Positions 24,448-33,298 of a stretch of DNA of 64,000 bases are shown here, in pieces. The notes beneath the pieces were generated by a model. The model saw only the letters and a list, made by a program, of their open reading frames with translations, was not told where the DNA came from and searched no databases. A program made the translations under genes and the position numbers. How positions within the stretch are numbered: position 1 is the first letter of the stretch; each line of letters begins with the position of its first letter. Source of the DNA: an uncultured Oscillospiraceae bacterium (GTDB lineage: Bacteria; Bacillota; Clostridia; Oscillospirales; Oscillospiraceae); assembly GCA_944382965.1 (NCBI GenBank), contig CALWOA010000005.1, forward strand, positions 53,491 through 117,490, in the 5' to 3' direction.

Positions 24448-25413
24448 ATGAAAATTGTTGTTTTGGATGGTTACACTGAAAATCCTGGGGATTTAAGTTG
24501 GGATGAACTGAAAAAACTGGGTGAAGTTACTGTTTATGACAGAACTTCCTATGTTGAGGATCCAATTATTGCGCAACGGATTGGGGATGCGGAAATTGTC
24601 ATTACAAACAAAACCCCGATCTCTCGGGAAACAATTGATCAATGCCCCAATCTGAAATTGATTGCATTTCTAGCCACTGGCTACAATGTAGCTGACTATA
24701 CTTATGCAAAAGAAAAGGGCATTCCTGTTGTCAATGTACCCACTTATGGCACCCAAATTGTTGGGCAATACGCAGTGGGCTTATTGATGGAAATCTGCTC
24801 CCATTATGGTCATCATGATCAAACAGTCAAGGAAGGCAAATGGGAAAAGAACGAAGATTGGTGCTATTGGGATTATCCCATGATCGAACTTTATGGAAAA
24901 ACTGCTGGTATTATTGGCCTTGGGCGTATTGGTCAAGCCACTGCCAAGATTTTGAATGCGCTTGATATGAAGGTATTGGCATTCGATACATTTGAGAGCG
25001 AAGCTGGGAAAAAATTGGCCCAATATGTGAATCTGGATACCTTGCTGGCTGAGTCGGATGTAATTTTCCTGCATTGTCCCTTGTTCCCTGCTACAGAAGG
25101 CATTATCAACAAGGATAACATTGCTAAGATGAAAGATGGTGTCATCATCATCAATAATAGTCGTGGACAATTGGTGGTTGAACAGGATTTGGCAGATGCC
25201 CTTAACAGCGGAAAAGTTTATGCAGCTGGTTTGGATGTGGTATCTACCGAGCCAATCAGAGGAGATAATCCTCTGCTGAAGGCCAAGAATTGCTTGATTA
25301 CACCCCACATTTCTTGGGCTGCACAAGCATCTCGTCAGCGAATTATGGATATTACCGTTGCAAATGTCAAATCCTTCCTGGATGGGAATCCAGTCAATGT
25401 TGTAAATAAATAA
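24448..25413 (+). CDS. D-2-hydroxyacid dehydrogenase, hydroxypyruvate-reductase/glycerate-dehydrogenase type
   Basis: A 321-residue NAD(P)-dependent dehydrogenase. The Rossmann motif is GLGRIGQATAKIL. The catalytic Arg lies in NNSRGQLV, the Glu in STEPI and the His in ITPHISWA. The DYPMIELYGKT segment before the Rossmann fold resembles glycerate dehydrogenases. The usual SRGP is SRGQ here, a small oddity. It ends the operon. Reduction of hydroxypyruvate, which is also a transketolase donor, would tie it to the two previous genes. Confidence 0.88.
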   Translation: MKIVVLDGYTENPGDLSWDELKKLGEVTVYDRTSYVEDPIIAQRIGDAEIVITNKTPISRETIDQCPNLKLIAFLATGYNVADYTYAKEKGIPVVNVPTYGTQIVGQYAVGLLMEICSHYGHHDQTVKEGKWEKNEDWCYWDYPMIELYGKTAGIIGLGRIGQATAKILNALDMKVLAFDTFESEAGKKLAQYVNLDTLLAESDVIFLHCPLFPATEGIINKDNIAKMKDGVIIINNSRGQLVVEQDLADALNSGKVYAAGLDVVSTEPIRGDNPLLKAKNCLITPHISWAAQASRQRIMDITVANVKSFLDGNPVNVVNK

Positions 25414-25462
25414 AATATGTATTGCTGGCTACTCCCGCTATATCAGGAGATGGGCCATCATC

Positions 25463-25499
25463 AGCAGCCTGCCGACATGTGTGCCGACAGGCTGCTTTT
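25463..25499 (+). terminator. terminator of the Liv/transketolase operon
   Basis: A stem AGCAGCCTG with its complement CAGGCTGCT and a 16-base loop, ending TTTT, 50 bases after the dehydrogenase stop. Confidence 0.75.
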
Positions 25500-25730
25500 C
25501 GTCTGCCAGTTCAGCCGGAGGCCGAACTGGCGTTGCAGGTGGCAGCGCCCTATTGCCGACTCAGTTCTGACTTAGAAGATCAGCTGAATAGTTTTGCTGC
25601 CAAAACCACCCACTACCATAATCACCCCGGGAATTCCACTGGGAATCTGGACTTTCTCAACGGGCAGGGAAGATTGTGTAAACAGAACATTTCCCCACAA
25701 CAAGAACAAATGGATATTCAGATGTAATGA

Positions 25731-25770
25731 GGCGGTTATGGAATCCAGAAGGAAACCATAGCCGCCCTTA
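25731..25770 (+). terminator. second hairpin before the ECF operon, weak terminator
   Basis: Arms GGCGGTTATGG and CCATAGCCGCC (one G-T wobble) with a 14-base loop. The following CTTATGTGTTTT is a poor T-run. The 230 bases between the two hairpins contain no credible gene. Confidence 0.4.
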
Positions 25771-25882
25771 TGTGTTTTCTGTTAACTGTTTCAAAGAGAG
25801 CTGTGGCCTAGGCTGGCGGAGATACTGCCATATCAATAGGAATCTCTATGGCCGGAAAGTAAAAGAAAATTTAATTACATTT

Positions 25883-25924
25883 TACCGATGCAAGTAAGAA
25901 GAACTTACATGATATCGGTATACT
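25883..25924 (+). promoter_or_regulatory. inverted repeat overlapping a TATACT box before the ECF operon
   Basis: Arms TACCGAT and ATCGGTA with an inner GTAAG/CTTAC pair form a nested dyad at 25883-25920. Its right arm runs into TATACT at 25919-25924, a possible -10 box without a clear -35. This fits a repressor site, perhaps for the RpiR protein at the end of the operon. Confidence 0.4.
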
Positions 25925-25970
25925 GTGGTTGTGTGAAGAAACCAGAGGACACAAATAGGAGGATTTCCAT

Positions 25971-26810
25971 ATGAATGCAATGCAAAAAAACACCATCACA
26001 CAATCCCAGAAACTGATGATTTTTGTTCTGACCATGTCCTTGTATGGTCTGGCAACCCTGTTTACCGAGCTGATCCCCAAATTCCAGGTGGGATTGGTAG
26101 AGTTCTCGATAGAGTACTTTCTGTTTATCCCGTTGACTTTGGGTATGCTGTTTGATCCTTTGTCTGCCGCACTGGGCGCCGCTACCGGCGAACTGGTATT
26201 CAGTGAAATCATGCTGGGTCAGTTTGGCGGCCTGGGTGAACTGGAGAAGTTCCTGACCGTCACCATCGGCGTATATATCGCCGGCCGTTTGGTGAAGGAC
26301 CCCAAAAACCGGGTTATGGTTGGCATTGCCGCCATTACCGGAACGGCTGCGCAGCTGCTGATGGGCACAATTGTAGATATTGCCAAGGTGCAGTTTGCTG
26401 TGGAGGACTTCGAGGCGGTAGCGGGCCTGCCTGAGAGCGTCTTTGCTACCGAAGGTTTTGCCTTCCTCAATGACCTGCTCTTCTCCGGAATTTTCTTCTG
26501 TCTGCTGCCGACGCTCTACCTGGTACCCAAGCTTTATGGCAAAATTGAACCCCTGCTGGGTATGGCGCCCCGTACCGCCCAGAGCGCTGTGGCTGGCCTG
26601 AATCCCAAGTCCGTTGTGCTGTGCCTCATTGGCTTTCTGTGTGCGGTGACTGCCGAGATGGCCGCTACCGCCGGCATGTCCCTGATCGATTGGGAGGCCG
26701 AATGGGCAGAAAGCGGTACCGCAATGGCCATGGGCATGGTTGCTGCCGCTGCTGTAGCCGTAATTGCCATCCTGGTTATCAAGAAAAATGCCGAAAGGAA
26801 AGTAGCGTAA
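25971..26810 (+). CDS. ECF transporter substrate-binding (S) component-like membrane protein
   Basis: A 279-residue membrane protein with about seven hydrophobic segments. It comes first in an operon with a fused ECF ATPase and an EcfT protein, the usual place of the S component that captures the substrate. It is longer than most S components (170-220 residues), with an extra C-terminal pair of hydrophobic segments. Specificity cannot be read. AGGAGG precedes the start. Three bases separate it from the ATPase gene. Confidence 0.72.
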   Translation: MNAMQKNTITQSQKLMIFVLTMSLYGLATLFTELIPKFQVGLVEFSIEYFLFIPLTLGMLFDPLSAALGAATGELVFSEIMLGQFGGLGELEKFLTVTIGVYIAGRLVKDPKNRVMVGIAAITGTAAQLLMGTIVDIAKVQFAVEDFEAVAGLPESVFATEGFAFLNDLLFSGIFFCLLPTLYLVPKLYGKIEPLLGMAPRTAQSAVAGLNPKSVVLCLIGFLCAVTAEMAATAGMSLIDWEAEWAESGTAMAMGMVAAAAVAVIAILVIKKNAERKVA

Positions 26811-26813
26811 AAA

Positions 26814-28520
26814 ATGAATGCGGTTGAGATGAAAGGCCTGACCTATACCTACCCAGGTGCTTCTCAGCCTATCCTAAAAGACATCACGCTTGAAATTACA
26901 AAAGGAGACTTCCTGGCAGTGGTTGGAAACAACGGCTGCGGGAAGTCTACCTTGTGTAAAGTTCTCAATGGCTTGATTCCTCATTTTATCACCGGGGACT
27001 TTCAGGGAGAGGCACGGGTAGAGGGCTTGAATACGCTGGAAAATGACGTAAGTGCCCTGGCACAGAAGGTAGGCTATGTCTACCAGGATTTTGAAAATCA
27101 GATTGTCCGTCCCACGGTGCTGGACGATGCGTCCTATGCCTGCCTGAATTACGCTTTCCCCGACTACCTGGAGCGGGGGCGGGAGGCTCTCCGGCAGTGC
27201 GGTCTGGAAGGGCGGGACAATGCATATATATGGCAGTTATCCGGCGGACAGACCCATTTGCTGGCGCTGGCAGGTGCTGTCTGCCTGCGCCCTGATGTAC
27301 TGATTCTGGACGAGCCCATTGCGCAGCTGGATCCCATGCATGCCGATCGGATATACGATGTACTGCGGGAACTGAACGAGAAGCAAGGCAAAACCATCAT
27401 TGTAATCGAACATCATACCGAGTACATTGCGGATTACTGCCGTCATGTACTGCTGATGAAAGATGGCCGGGTCCAGTGGCTGCTTCCTACCCGGGAGGCG
27501 CTTCAGCGGGTGGAGGAACTGGAAGAATGCAATATTTTTCCGCCCCAGGTAACACAGGCGGCGCACCGGCTGAAAAAAGCCGGCGTACTGCCACAGGATG
27601 TCCCGCTGCCTACCACGGTAGAGGAAGGAAAGAAGACCTTTTCCTCTCTGACATTCCGCCCGGCAGAAAGTGTCAAACCTGCTGCTTCGGTTGGGGAAAA
27701 CGCCATTTCGTTCCGGAATATCTCCCTGTCTTACCGCTCGGTAAAAGGGGAGCCCCGCATGATCTTTGATGGACTGAATCTGGACATACGAAAAGGAGAG
27801 AAAGTTGCCCTCATTGGCTCCAACGGAGCGGGAAAATCCACCCTGATGAAGCTGATGGTAGGACTGCTCAAGCCCCAGAGCGGGAGCATCTGCTTATTCG
27901 GGGAGCCTGTTACCCAGAAAAAAGCAGAGGACTTTTCACGGCAGATTTCTCTTGTCTACCAGAATCCGGAGGAGATGTTCATCAAGGATTCCATCGCAGG
28001 GGATATTTCCTACGCCATGCGGGTGTGGGGGGTAAAAGACTGGCAGGAGCGTACCGATGCACTGCTCGAGCGGTTCCGATTACAGGATCTGCGGGACCGG
28101 GACGGGCGACTGATGTCCGGCGGACAGATGCGGCGGGCAAGTCTGGCCATCGGCGTGGCCCTGGAGCCGAAAGTTCTGCTGCTGGACGAGCCTACTGCCA
28201 ATTTGGACATTGCCACCCGCCGGGAGATCATGGGCGTACTGGAAGACATGAAAGACATCATTCAGACTGCGGTGATTGCCACCCACGATATGCAGCTGGT
28301 ATGCCAGTGGGCGGAGCGGATTATCGTCCTCTCGGGAGGCAACGTGGTGGCAGACGGAAGTCGGGATGAGATCTTTTCCCGGGCGGACCTGAGCAAGCTG
28401 GTGGGCATCCGTCCTCCGGAAATTTTCACCATGGCCCAGGCGCTTAACCCACAGGCATTGTGCTATACCATCGAGGAATTTACCCGTCAGTTTCAGGAGG
28501 CAGCTGCATGGAAAAGCTGA
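26814..28520 (+). CDS. ECF transporter ATPase with two fused ABC domains
   Basis: A 568-residue protein containing two complete ABC domains, equivalent to a fused EcfA-EcfA' pair. Domain 1 has Walker A GNNGCGKST near residue 40, the signature LSGGQ and Walker B ILDEPIAQLDP. Domain 2, after a linker of about 60 residues, has GSNGAGKST, MSGGQ and LLDEPTANLD. Fused ATPases are usual in dedicated (group I) ECF transporters, where S, A and T lie together. It overlaps the EcfT gene by 13 bases. Confidence 0.93.
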   Translation: MNAVEMKGLTYTYPGASQPILKDITLEITKGDFLAVVGNNGCGKSTLCKVLNGLIPHFITGDFQGEARVEGLNTLENDVSALAQKVGYVYQDFENQIVRPTVLDDASYACLNYAFPDYLERGREALRQCGLEGRDNAYIWQLSGGQTHLLALAGAVCLRPDVLILDEPIAQLDPMHADRIYDVLRELNEKQGKTIIVIEHHTEYIADYCRHVLLMKDGRVQWLLPTREALQRVEELEECNIFPPQVTQAAHRLKKAGVLPQDVPLPTTVEEGKKTFSSLTFRPAESVKPAASVGENAISFRNISLSYRSVKGEPRMIFDGLNLDIRKGEKVALIGSNGAGKSTLMKLMVGLLKPQSGSICLFGEPVTQKKAEDFSRQISLVYQNPEEMFIKDSIAGDISYAMRVWGVKDWQERTDALLERFRLQDLRDRDGRLMSGGQMRRASLAIGVALEPKVLLLDEPTANLDIATRREIMGVLEDMKDIIQTAVIATHDMQLVCQWAERIIVLSGGNVVADGSRDEIFSRADLSKLVGIRPPEIFTMAQALNPQALCYTIEEFTRQFQEAAAWKS

Positions 28521-29344
28521 TGAATCAATTATCCGAAAACATTCTGGACAAGTTTTCTATGGATTATCTTCGCAACCAGGTTCTGAAAAATGCCTACGGC
28601 AATGATGATACCGTGATTGCGGGCCTTGATCCCCGGATTCTCATTGCCTGGTATCTGTTCTTTGGCCTGGTACCCTGGTTTGTCAATGACCTTTCCTTCC
28701 TGCTGGGCAGTTTTCTGCTGGTGATGATTACGACTCTGCTGGCCCGGGTGGCAGGTCTGGTATTGTTTCTCTTTGGGCTGGGCGTTTTCTCCCAGACAGG
28801 TTATCTCTTTCTGGTTACCCTGCTTTTTGGCGGCGATGCTTCCGCTGTTGCTCCGCTGCTGATTCTAACGCTGAAAGTGGCAACCATCTCTCTGGCCTCC
28901 GTGACCGTGTTCTCCGGACTGGACCCGGACAAATTGTCCAACGGGCTGATGTGGTATGGCTGCCCGGAGCGGCTGTCTTTCTCCATCTCCTATGCCTACC
29001 GGATGCTTCCGATGCTCATGGAGGAATTTCAGAATGTACTTCTGTCCTATCGTCTCCGGGGCAATCCCCCTGCTCACGATACATTTTCAGGAAAAGTGCG
29101 GTATCTGATTTATCAGGTGAAGATCATCATGGAATCCTTCTACCCGCTGATGCTCAATACCGCAAAACGTTCCCGTACCACTGTGGAGGCCCTGGAACTG
29201 CGGGGTTATCGGTATGCCGCCGTAAACAAGACGGTGAAGAAAATTCGGCTCTCCGCTCTGAAGGTGACTTACAACGACCTGCTGTTTTTGGCAATATCCG
29301 TTCTTTGGGTGGCGCTTTGCCTACTATGCTCCACCCTGTTTTAA
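28508..29344 (+). CDS. ECF transporter transmembrane (T) component
   Basis: A 278-residue membrane protein of the CbiQ/EcfT family. Hydrophobic segments in the first two thirds are followed by the two coupling-helix motifs, here SYRLRG and ALELRGY, which dock to the ATPase domains. The ATG at 28508 is chosen because AGGAGG lies 6 bases upstream, inside the end of the ATPase gene. It completes the S-A-T set. Confidence 0.9.
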   Translation: MEKLMNQLSENILDKFSMDYLRNQVLKNAYGNDDTVIAGLDPRILIAWYLFFGLVPWFVNDLSFLLGSFLLVMITTLLARVAGLVLFLFGLGVFSQTGYLFLVTLLFGGDASAVAPLLILTLKVATISLASVTVFSGLDPDKLSNGLMWYGCPERLSFSISYAYRMLPMLMEEFQNVLLSYRLRGNPPAHDTFSGKVRYLIYQVKIIMESFYPLMLNTAKRSRTTVEALELRGYRYAAVNKTVKKIRLSALKVTYNDLLFLAISVLWVALCLLCSTLF

Positions 29345-29361
29345 AGAAAGAAGGTTTCTAC

Positions 29362-30159
29362 TTGCGATTTGACTTTCATACCCACGGCAAGCTGGCAAAA
29401 CGGCTGCCTTTTTCCACGGCTTATACCGACTGGCTGTTTGGGGAAGCACGACAGGCAGGGCTGGATGCCCTGTGCTTAACGGAACATTTCAATACATTGC
29501 AGTTTGAGGATCTGTACGCCTATTTGTCCTCGGTGTCCCGTCCAACAGGGGATGCGCTGGAGCTGGAAAATGGCCTGCGGATTTTCCCGGGCATGGAAAC
29601 CGACGTAGCCGAAGGCGGTCACATTCTGTCCATTGGCCCCATGGAGGCTATTTTGGAGATGAACCGTCAGCTGCAGCCTCACAAGGAGAAAGGGCACTTC
29701 CTGCCCTTTGCCCAGCTGATGGATTTGTTTGAGGAATACCCCGTGCTGGTGGGCTGTGGTCACCCCTATCGGGCACCGGGACATGTGCCGGAACTGCCCA
29801 AAGAGCAGTTGCAGCGCCTTTCCTTCCTCGACCTCAACGGGAAGGATTTGGCCCTGGACCGTGTCCGTACGGAAGAAAAGACCTATTCCCTGGGCAGACA
29901 ATTGGGCATCCCGGTGGTGTCCGGCAGCGACACCCATCAGGCGGTGCAGTACGGCTGTGTCGCTACCGTATTTGAAAATTCCGTCACCTCTGTTTCTGAT
30001 TTGAAATCGGAAATGGAAGCTGGGCGGTACGAAATTCAGTTGTCTGACAACGCCGCCTTCCAAGTGCGAACCGCCAGCCTGCTGAAGCGTTCGTTAAAGG
30101 AGATTCATGCTCTAGGAGGCAATTACGTGTCAATCCTTACGCAGGAGGGGATCGCATGA
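29362..30159 (+). CDS. PHP-domain metal-dependent phosphoesterase
   Basis: A 265-residue protein of the PHP superfamily. The N-terminal metal motif FHTH is at about residues 5-8, LTEHFN near 38, a Glu in GMETDV, CGHPYR near 130 and SGSDTHQ near 195. These are the metal ligands of PHP phosphoesterases such as histidinol phosphatase and polyphosphate-type enzymes. The start is TTG with GAAAGAAGG before it; longer in-frame starts would run through the EcfT gene and are rejected. It overlaps the phosphatase gene (ATGA). It probably dephosphorylates or opens the substrate brought in by the ECF transporter. Confidence 0.82.
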   Translation: MRFDFHTHGKLAKRLPFSTAYTDWLFGEARQAGLDALCLTEHFNTLQFEDLYAYLSSVSRPTGDALELENGLRIFPGMETDVAEGGHILSIGPMEAILEMNRQLQPHKEKGHFLPFAQLMDLFEEYPVLVGCGHPYRAPGHVPELPKEQLQRLSFLDLNGKDLALDRVRTEEKTYSLGRQLGIPVVSGSDTHQAVQYGCVATVFENSVTSVSDLKSEMEAGRYEIQLSDNAAFQVRTASLLKRSLKEIHALGGNYVSILTQEGIA

Positions 30160-30941
30160 GCCAGCGGGCATCCGTTTTGGAGGCGCAGATCGTGCAGATG
30201 GTGCGCAAAGCGGGGGCTCTGCTGGCAGACCCCAACGCCGTGCGCACCGTTGCTGCAAAAAGTCAGACAGATTATGTCACCAACGTGGACACCGCCGTGC
30301 AGAATCTTCTTCGTGATCAGCTTTATGCCCTGGATCCTGAAGTTCAGTTTCTGGGGGAGGAAGGCAGCAAGGATGCAATTGATCCCAAACGCCCTTTCTG
30401 GATTTTGGACCCGGTGGACGGAACGACCAATCTGATCCACCGGTTTCGTCATAGTGCCATATCTCTGGCGCTGGCAGAAGACGGAGAAGTGACTTTCGGT
30501 CTTGTTTACCAGCCCTACACCGGGGAATGTTTTACCGCACGAAGGGGCGCTGGCGCGTTTTGCAATGGTCAGCCCATTTCCGTCAGCAAAGCTGGCACCT
30601 TAGGGGACAGCCTTCTGTCCGCCGGAACCGTTCCCGGGCGGCGGGAACTGGCAGATGCCGCTTTCCGTCAAATGCGAACGCTCTATAATCGCTGCCAGGA
30701 TGTTCGCCGGACCGGCTGCGCCTCACTGGACCTGTGCTGGGTGGCTTGCGGACGGCTGGAGGGCTATGTGGAGCTGGCACTGCAGCCATGGGATTATGCA
30801 GCAGGTCTGCTGTTGGTAGAGGAAGCCGGAGGGCGGGTTACGGCCCCCGATGGGAGCCGGTTGTCTTTGACACAGGGCAGCGGCGTGCTTGCTTCCAACG
30901 GAATCCTGCATTCCGAGCTGATAACCCTTTTGCATCAATAA
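30156..30941 (+). CDS. inositol monophosphatase-family phosphatase
   Basis: A 261-residue Mg-dependent phosphatase. The three family signatures are present: GEEGS (about residue 68), WILDPVDGTTN (about 84-94) and LQPWDYAAGLLLVEEAGG near 208-226. Members act on inositol phosphates, fructose-1,6-bisphosphate, histidinol phosphate or 3'-phosphoadenosine phosphates, so the substrate is open. It is coupled to the PHP gene by an ATGA overlap and followed after 10 bases by the regulator. Confidence 0.9.
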   Translation: MSQRASVLEAQIVQMVRKAGALLADPNAVRTVAAKSQTDYVTNVDTAVQNLLRDQLYALDPEVQFLGEEGSKDAIDPKRPFWILDPVDGTTNLIHRFRHSAISLALAEDGEVTFGLVYQPYTGECFTARRGAGAFCNGQPISVSKAGTLGDSLLSAGTVPGRRELADAAFRQMRTLYNRCQDVRRTGCASLDLCWVACGRLEGYVELALQPWDYAAGLLLVEEAGGRVTAPDGSRLSLTQGSGVLASNGILHSELITLLHQ

Positions 30942-30951
30942 GGAGTTGCCA

Positions 30952-31776
30952 ATGGAATTATGTTTGTCTGTTTCTCCCGGAGATTTGACCCGGGCGGAAC
31001 AGAAAATTCTGGACTATATCAACACCAATCCGGATTCATTTTTGTTTTCCTCCATCGGGCAATTGGCCCAGCGTCTGGAACTGTCTGATGCTACCGTGTC
31101 CCGTTTTGCGCGTCACGCCGGATGTACGGACTTCAAGGATCTGAAAAATCTGGTGATGGAGCAGGCATCCGGACCGGCGGCAAAAGTCGCTGCTACACTG
31201 TCCCGGGACGATGCCTTTTCTCCGGCGGCTTGGCTGGAACTGCAGCAGCTGTACCTGCAAAAAACTGCCAGGAATTTGAATATAACGGAATTTGACCGGG
31301 CGGTGGAGGCATTGACCTGCGCCAAACGGATATTTCTCCACGGTAAAAACGCCTCGTCGTCCCTGGCGCAGATGCTGGCCTTTCGTCTGCGGCGGCTTGG
31401 GCTTCCGGTTTCGCTGCTGCCGTCGGCAGGTTCTGAGCTGCTGGAAGGCCTGGTTCAGGCAAGAGCCCAGGATCTGGTGGTCATGTTCAGCTTCTCCAAG
31501 CTGTCCCGGGAAGGAAGAATTATTCTGGACTACAGCAAGGATGCCGGCTACCAGACCTTGGCCTTTGTCAGCCGTACCTGCATCCCAGCGGAAGAGCAGG
31601 CAGATATTCGTCTATTTGCCTATCGTGGTGAAGAAACAGAGTACCACTCTATGGCCGCTCCATCCGCTCTGTTAGACGCTTTGGTGGTGGCTGTAGCCCA
31701 GCGATTGGGCCGTCAAGGTACCGGTGCTTTGGAAGAACTGTACCAGATGAAGAAAAAATATTTTTCCGGGGTATAA
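30952..31776 (+). CDS. RpiR/MurR-family transcriptional regulator
   Basis: A 274-residue regulator. The N-terminal helix-turn-helix (about 1-75) contains SIGQLAQRLELSDATVSRFARHAG. The C-terminal SIS domain (about 115-250) has RIFLHGKNASSSLAQMLAFR and MFSFSKLSREG, a phosphosugar-binding pocket. RpiR proteins sense sugar or polyol phosphates, so the operon substrate is probably a phosphorylated sugar or polyol, or becomes one. AAGGAG before ATG 30952 sets the start. Confidence 0.92.
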   Translation: MELCLSVSPGDLTRAEQKILDYINTNPDSFLFSSIGQLAQRLELSDATVSRFARHAGCTDFKDLKNLVMEQASGPAAKVAATLSRDDAFSPAAWLELQQLYLQKTARNLNITEFDRAVEALTCAKRIFLHGKNASSSLAQMLAFRLRRLGLPVSLLPSAGSELLEGLVQARAQDLVVMFSFSKLSREGRIILDYSKDAGYQTLAFVSRTCIPAEEQADIRLFAYRGEETEYHSMAAPSALLDALVVAVAQRLGRQGTGALEELYQMKKKYFSGV

Positions 31777-32049
31777 AGCAAGTTAAAAATCCTCACCTAA
31801 CTCATCTATGCTGTAATGGAGGTTGGAGGTCTTGATGAAAATGTGCGGATTCACGAGTGCAAGAAGCATTCGAATAATGCTGGAGGGCCCCACCGCTGAT
31901 TTTTCACATTTCATAGATATGTTCCTATGTCCAGATGATTTGACATGAGGTTACTTGAAGTAAGGTCCAGTTTGGTAGGAGCAGGCTGCACCCTTTTGAG
32001 ATTTTTACGGAAACGTCTAAAAGGGAGCTTCCTTTGATTCAGAAAAATA
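31777..32049. other. intergenic region without a supported gene
   Basis: No convincing gene. A 37-codon frame at 31835-31948 has a GGAGGT before it, but no recognisable content. No terminator is seen directly after the regulator. Confidence 0.5.
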
Positions 32050-32096
32050 AGCCGGAATATTTTGGAGCGGTATGCTCTGAAATATTCCGGCTTTTT
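32050..32096. terminator. strong bidirectional terminator-like hairpin
   Basis: A 13-base perfect stem (AGCCGGAATATTT with its complement), with T-rich sequence on both sides when read either way. It could end rightward transcripts from the ECF operon and leftward transcripts from the decayed efflux locus. Confidence 0.75.
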
Positions 32097-32216
32097 CAAA
32101 CGTGGTGCGGGCAACGGATACCAGGGAAAGAATGTGATTTGATGTCTGGGGAAACAGAAGAGAAATAAAAGAAGACGGTATTTTCAACAGGAGCAGCACA
32201 ATCAAATTTTAAATTT

Positions 32217-32432
32217 TCAAGCATTTGTCAACAAGATAAAATACCATCTTTCAAAGTCAATTTCCGATTTGGAAAACTGTTTCGCAGCCTCTTTCTCGCC
32301 GCCTTTGCCAATGGCAATTACAAGGATAATGGTGATGGTGCCGACGATGATACCCAGGGTGGTCAGTAGGAGGCGGAATTTATTTTCGATCATATTGATT
32401 GTGACAATATGAAAGATCTCACGCAATCTCAT
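32217..32432 (-). pseudogene. 5' fragment of a MacB-type ABC permease gene
   Basis: The 71-residue frame begins like MacB/FtsX permeases: MRLREIFHIVTINMIENKFR, then the first membrane helix TTLGIIVGTITIILVIAIGKG and EKEAAKQFSK. After that the family pattern ends and a short unrelated tail leads to a stop. The other 300 or more residues are missing, so this is a deletion remnant. It lies 3 bases after the adaptor gene. Confidence 0.75.
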
Positions 32433-32435
32433 ACC

Positions 32436-33296
32436 TTACTCCTGCACAAAGACGACTTCATTTTCCGTAAGTCCATCCAGGATTTCACTGATACGTCCAT
32501 CAGAAAATCCCGTGACGACCTGTTTGCGTACCAGCTCTCCGGTTTCATCCTGTACCAGTACATATTGCTGGCCGTTTTCCAGGGTAATTGCCTTGTTGGA
32601 CAGGGTCAGTACATCGATTTTTTCTTTCAGGATGATGGTGACGTATGCTTTCATACCGGGAAGGAGCATCTGTTCGCCGAGTTCAATAGAGATGGTGACA
32701 GGATAATCCCCGTTGTCATTTGCTACCAAAAACCGTTCCGTTACCGTGCCGGTAAACTTTTGCTCGGCATAAGCGTCCATATAAATATCCACTTTTTGTC
32801 CCGGGCTGACGCTGCCGATATCGGCGGCGCTGACGGGAACCGTCAGTGTAATGTCCTGAAGCTCGCCCAGGATGCACAGGGGCTTGCCGTTGGAGATGGT
32901 ATCTCCGACCTGGCAGTTCAAAGCGGTTACCACGCCATCCAGCAGGGCATAAAGAACCGGATTTTCTGCCAGCTGTTCCAATCGATTTAATTTTTCCTGA
33001 GCCAGCTGTACATTGCGGCTGGCTTTGGATATGGTTTCATTCAGCGGCGCAACTTCATTGTTGGTGCGATAATCGGAAAATTCATTGTCTTCGCTCTGAT
33101 TCTCCAGTGCCTGCTGATACGCAGCTTCGGTCTGATCCATCTGTTCCAGCGTGGCAGAAAGCTGGTCGTAGGCTGTTTGCAGCTGCTGTGCAAAGGTATC
33201 TCGTTGGGCTATATAGGACTCCAGATTGGCAATGGCAGGGTCGGCTCGGTAGCCATCCAGTTTTTGATGCAGGGCAATGTTTTCATTTTCCAACAT
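32436..33296 (-). pseudogene. HlyD-type efflux adaptor, N-terminus deleted
   Basis: 286 codons remain, covering the coiled-coil hairpin (about 1-110), the second half of the lipoyl domain (ALLDGVVTALNCQVGDTISNG) and the beta-barrel and membrane-proximal regions. The N-terminal membrane anchor and first lipoyl half are missing. The frame starts with no ribosome site exactly at the junction with a rightward ATPase fragment. The adaptor would have linked a MacB-type pump to the cell surface. It is probably not expressed in a working form. Confidence 0.75.
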
Positions 33297-33298
33297 CA

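Noticed and set aside
25464-25970. Riboswitch before the ECF operon
   Set aside because: The leader has hairpins, but I could not match any vitamin or metal riboswitch consensus. The nested dyad looks more like a protein site.
28951-29361. N-terminal extension of the PHP protein by 137 codons
   Set aside because: The extension lies wholly inside the EcfT gene in another frame and matches nothing. The PHP metal motif begins right after the TTG at 29362, which has a ribosome site.
31835-31948. 37-codon open frame with GGAGGT upstream
   Set aside because: The length is within chance, there is no recognisable content, and it lies in a gap without a promoter. Kept only as a note.
33107-33298. 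Upstream part of the ATPase frame
   Set aside because: It is antisense to the adaptor gene and shows no ATPase features. It is open by chance.
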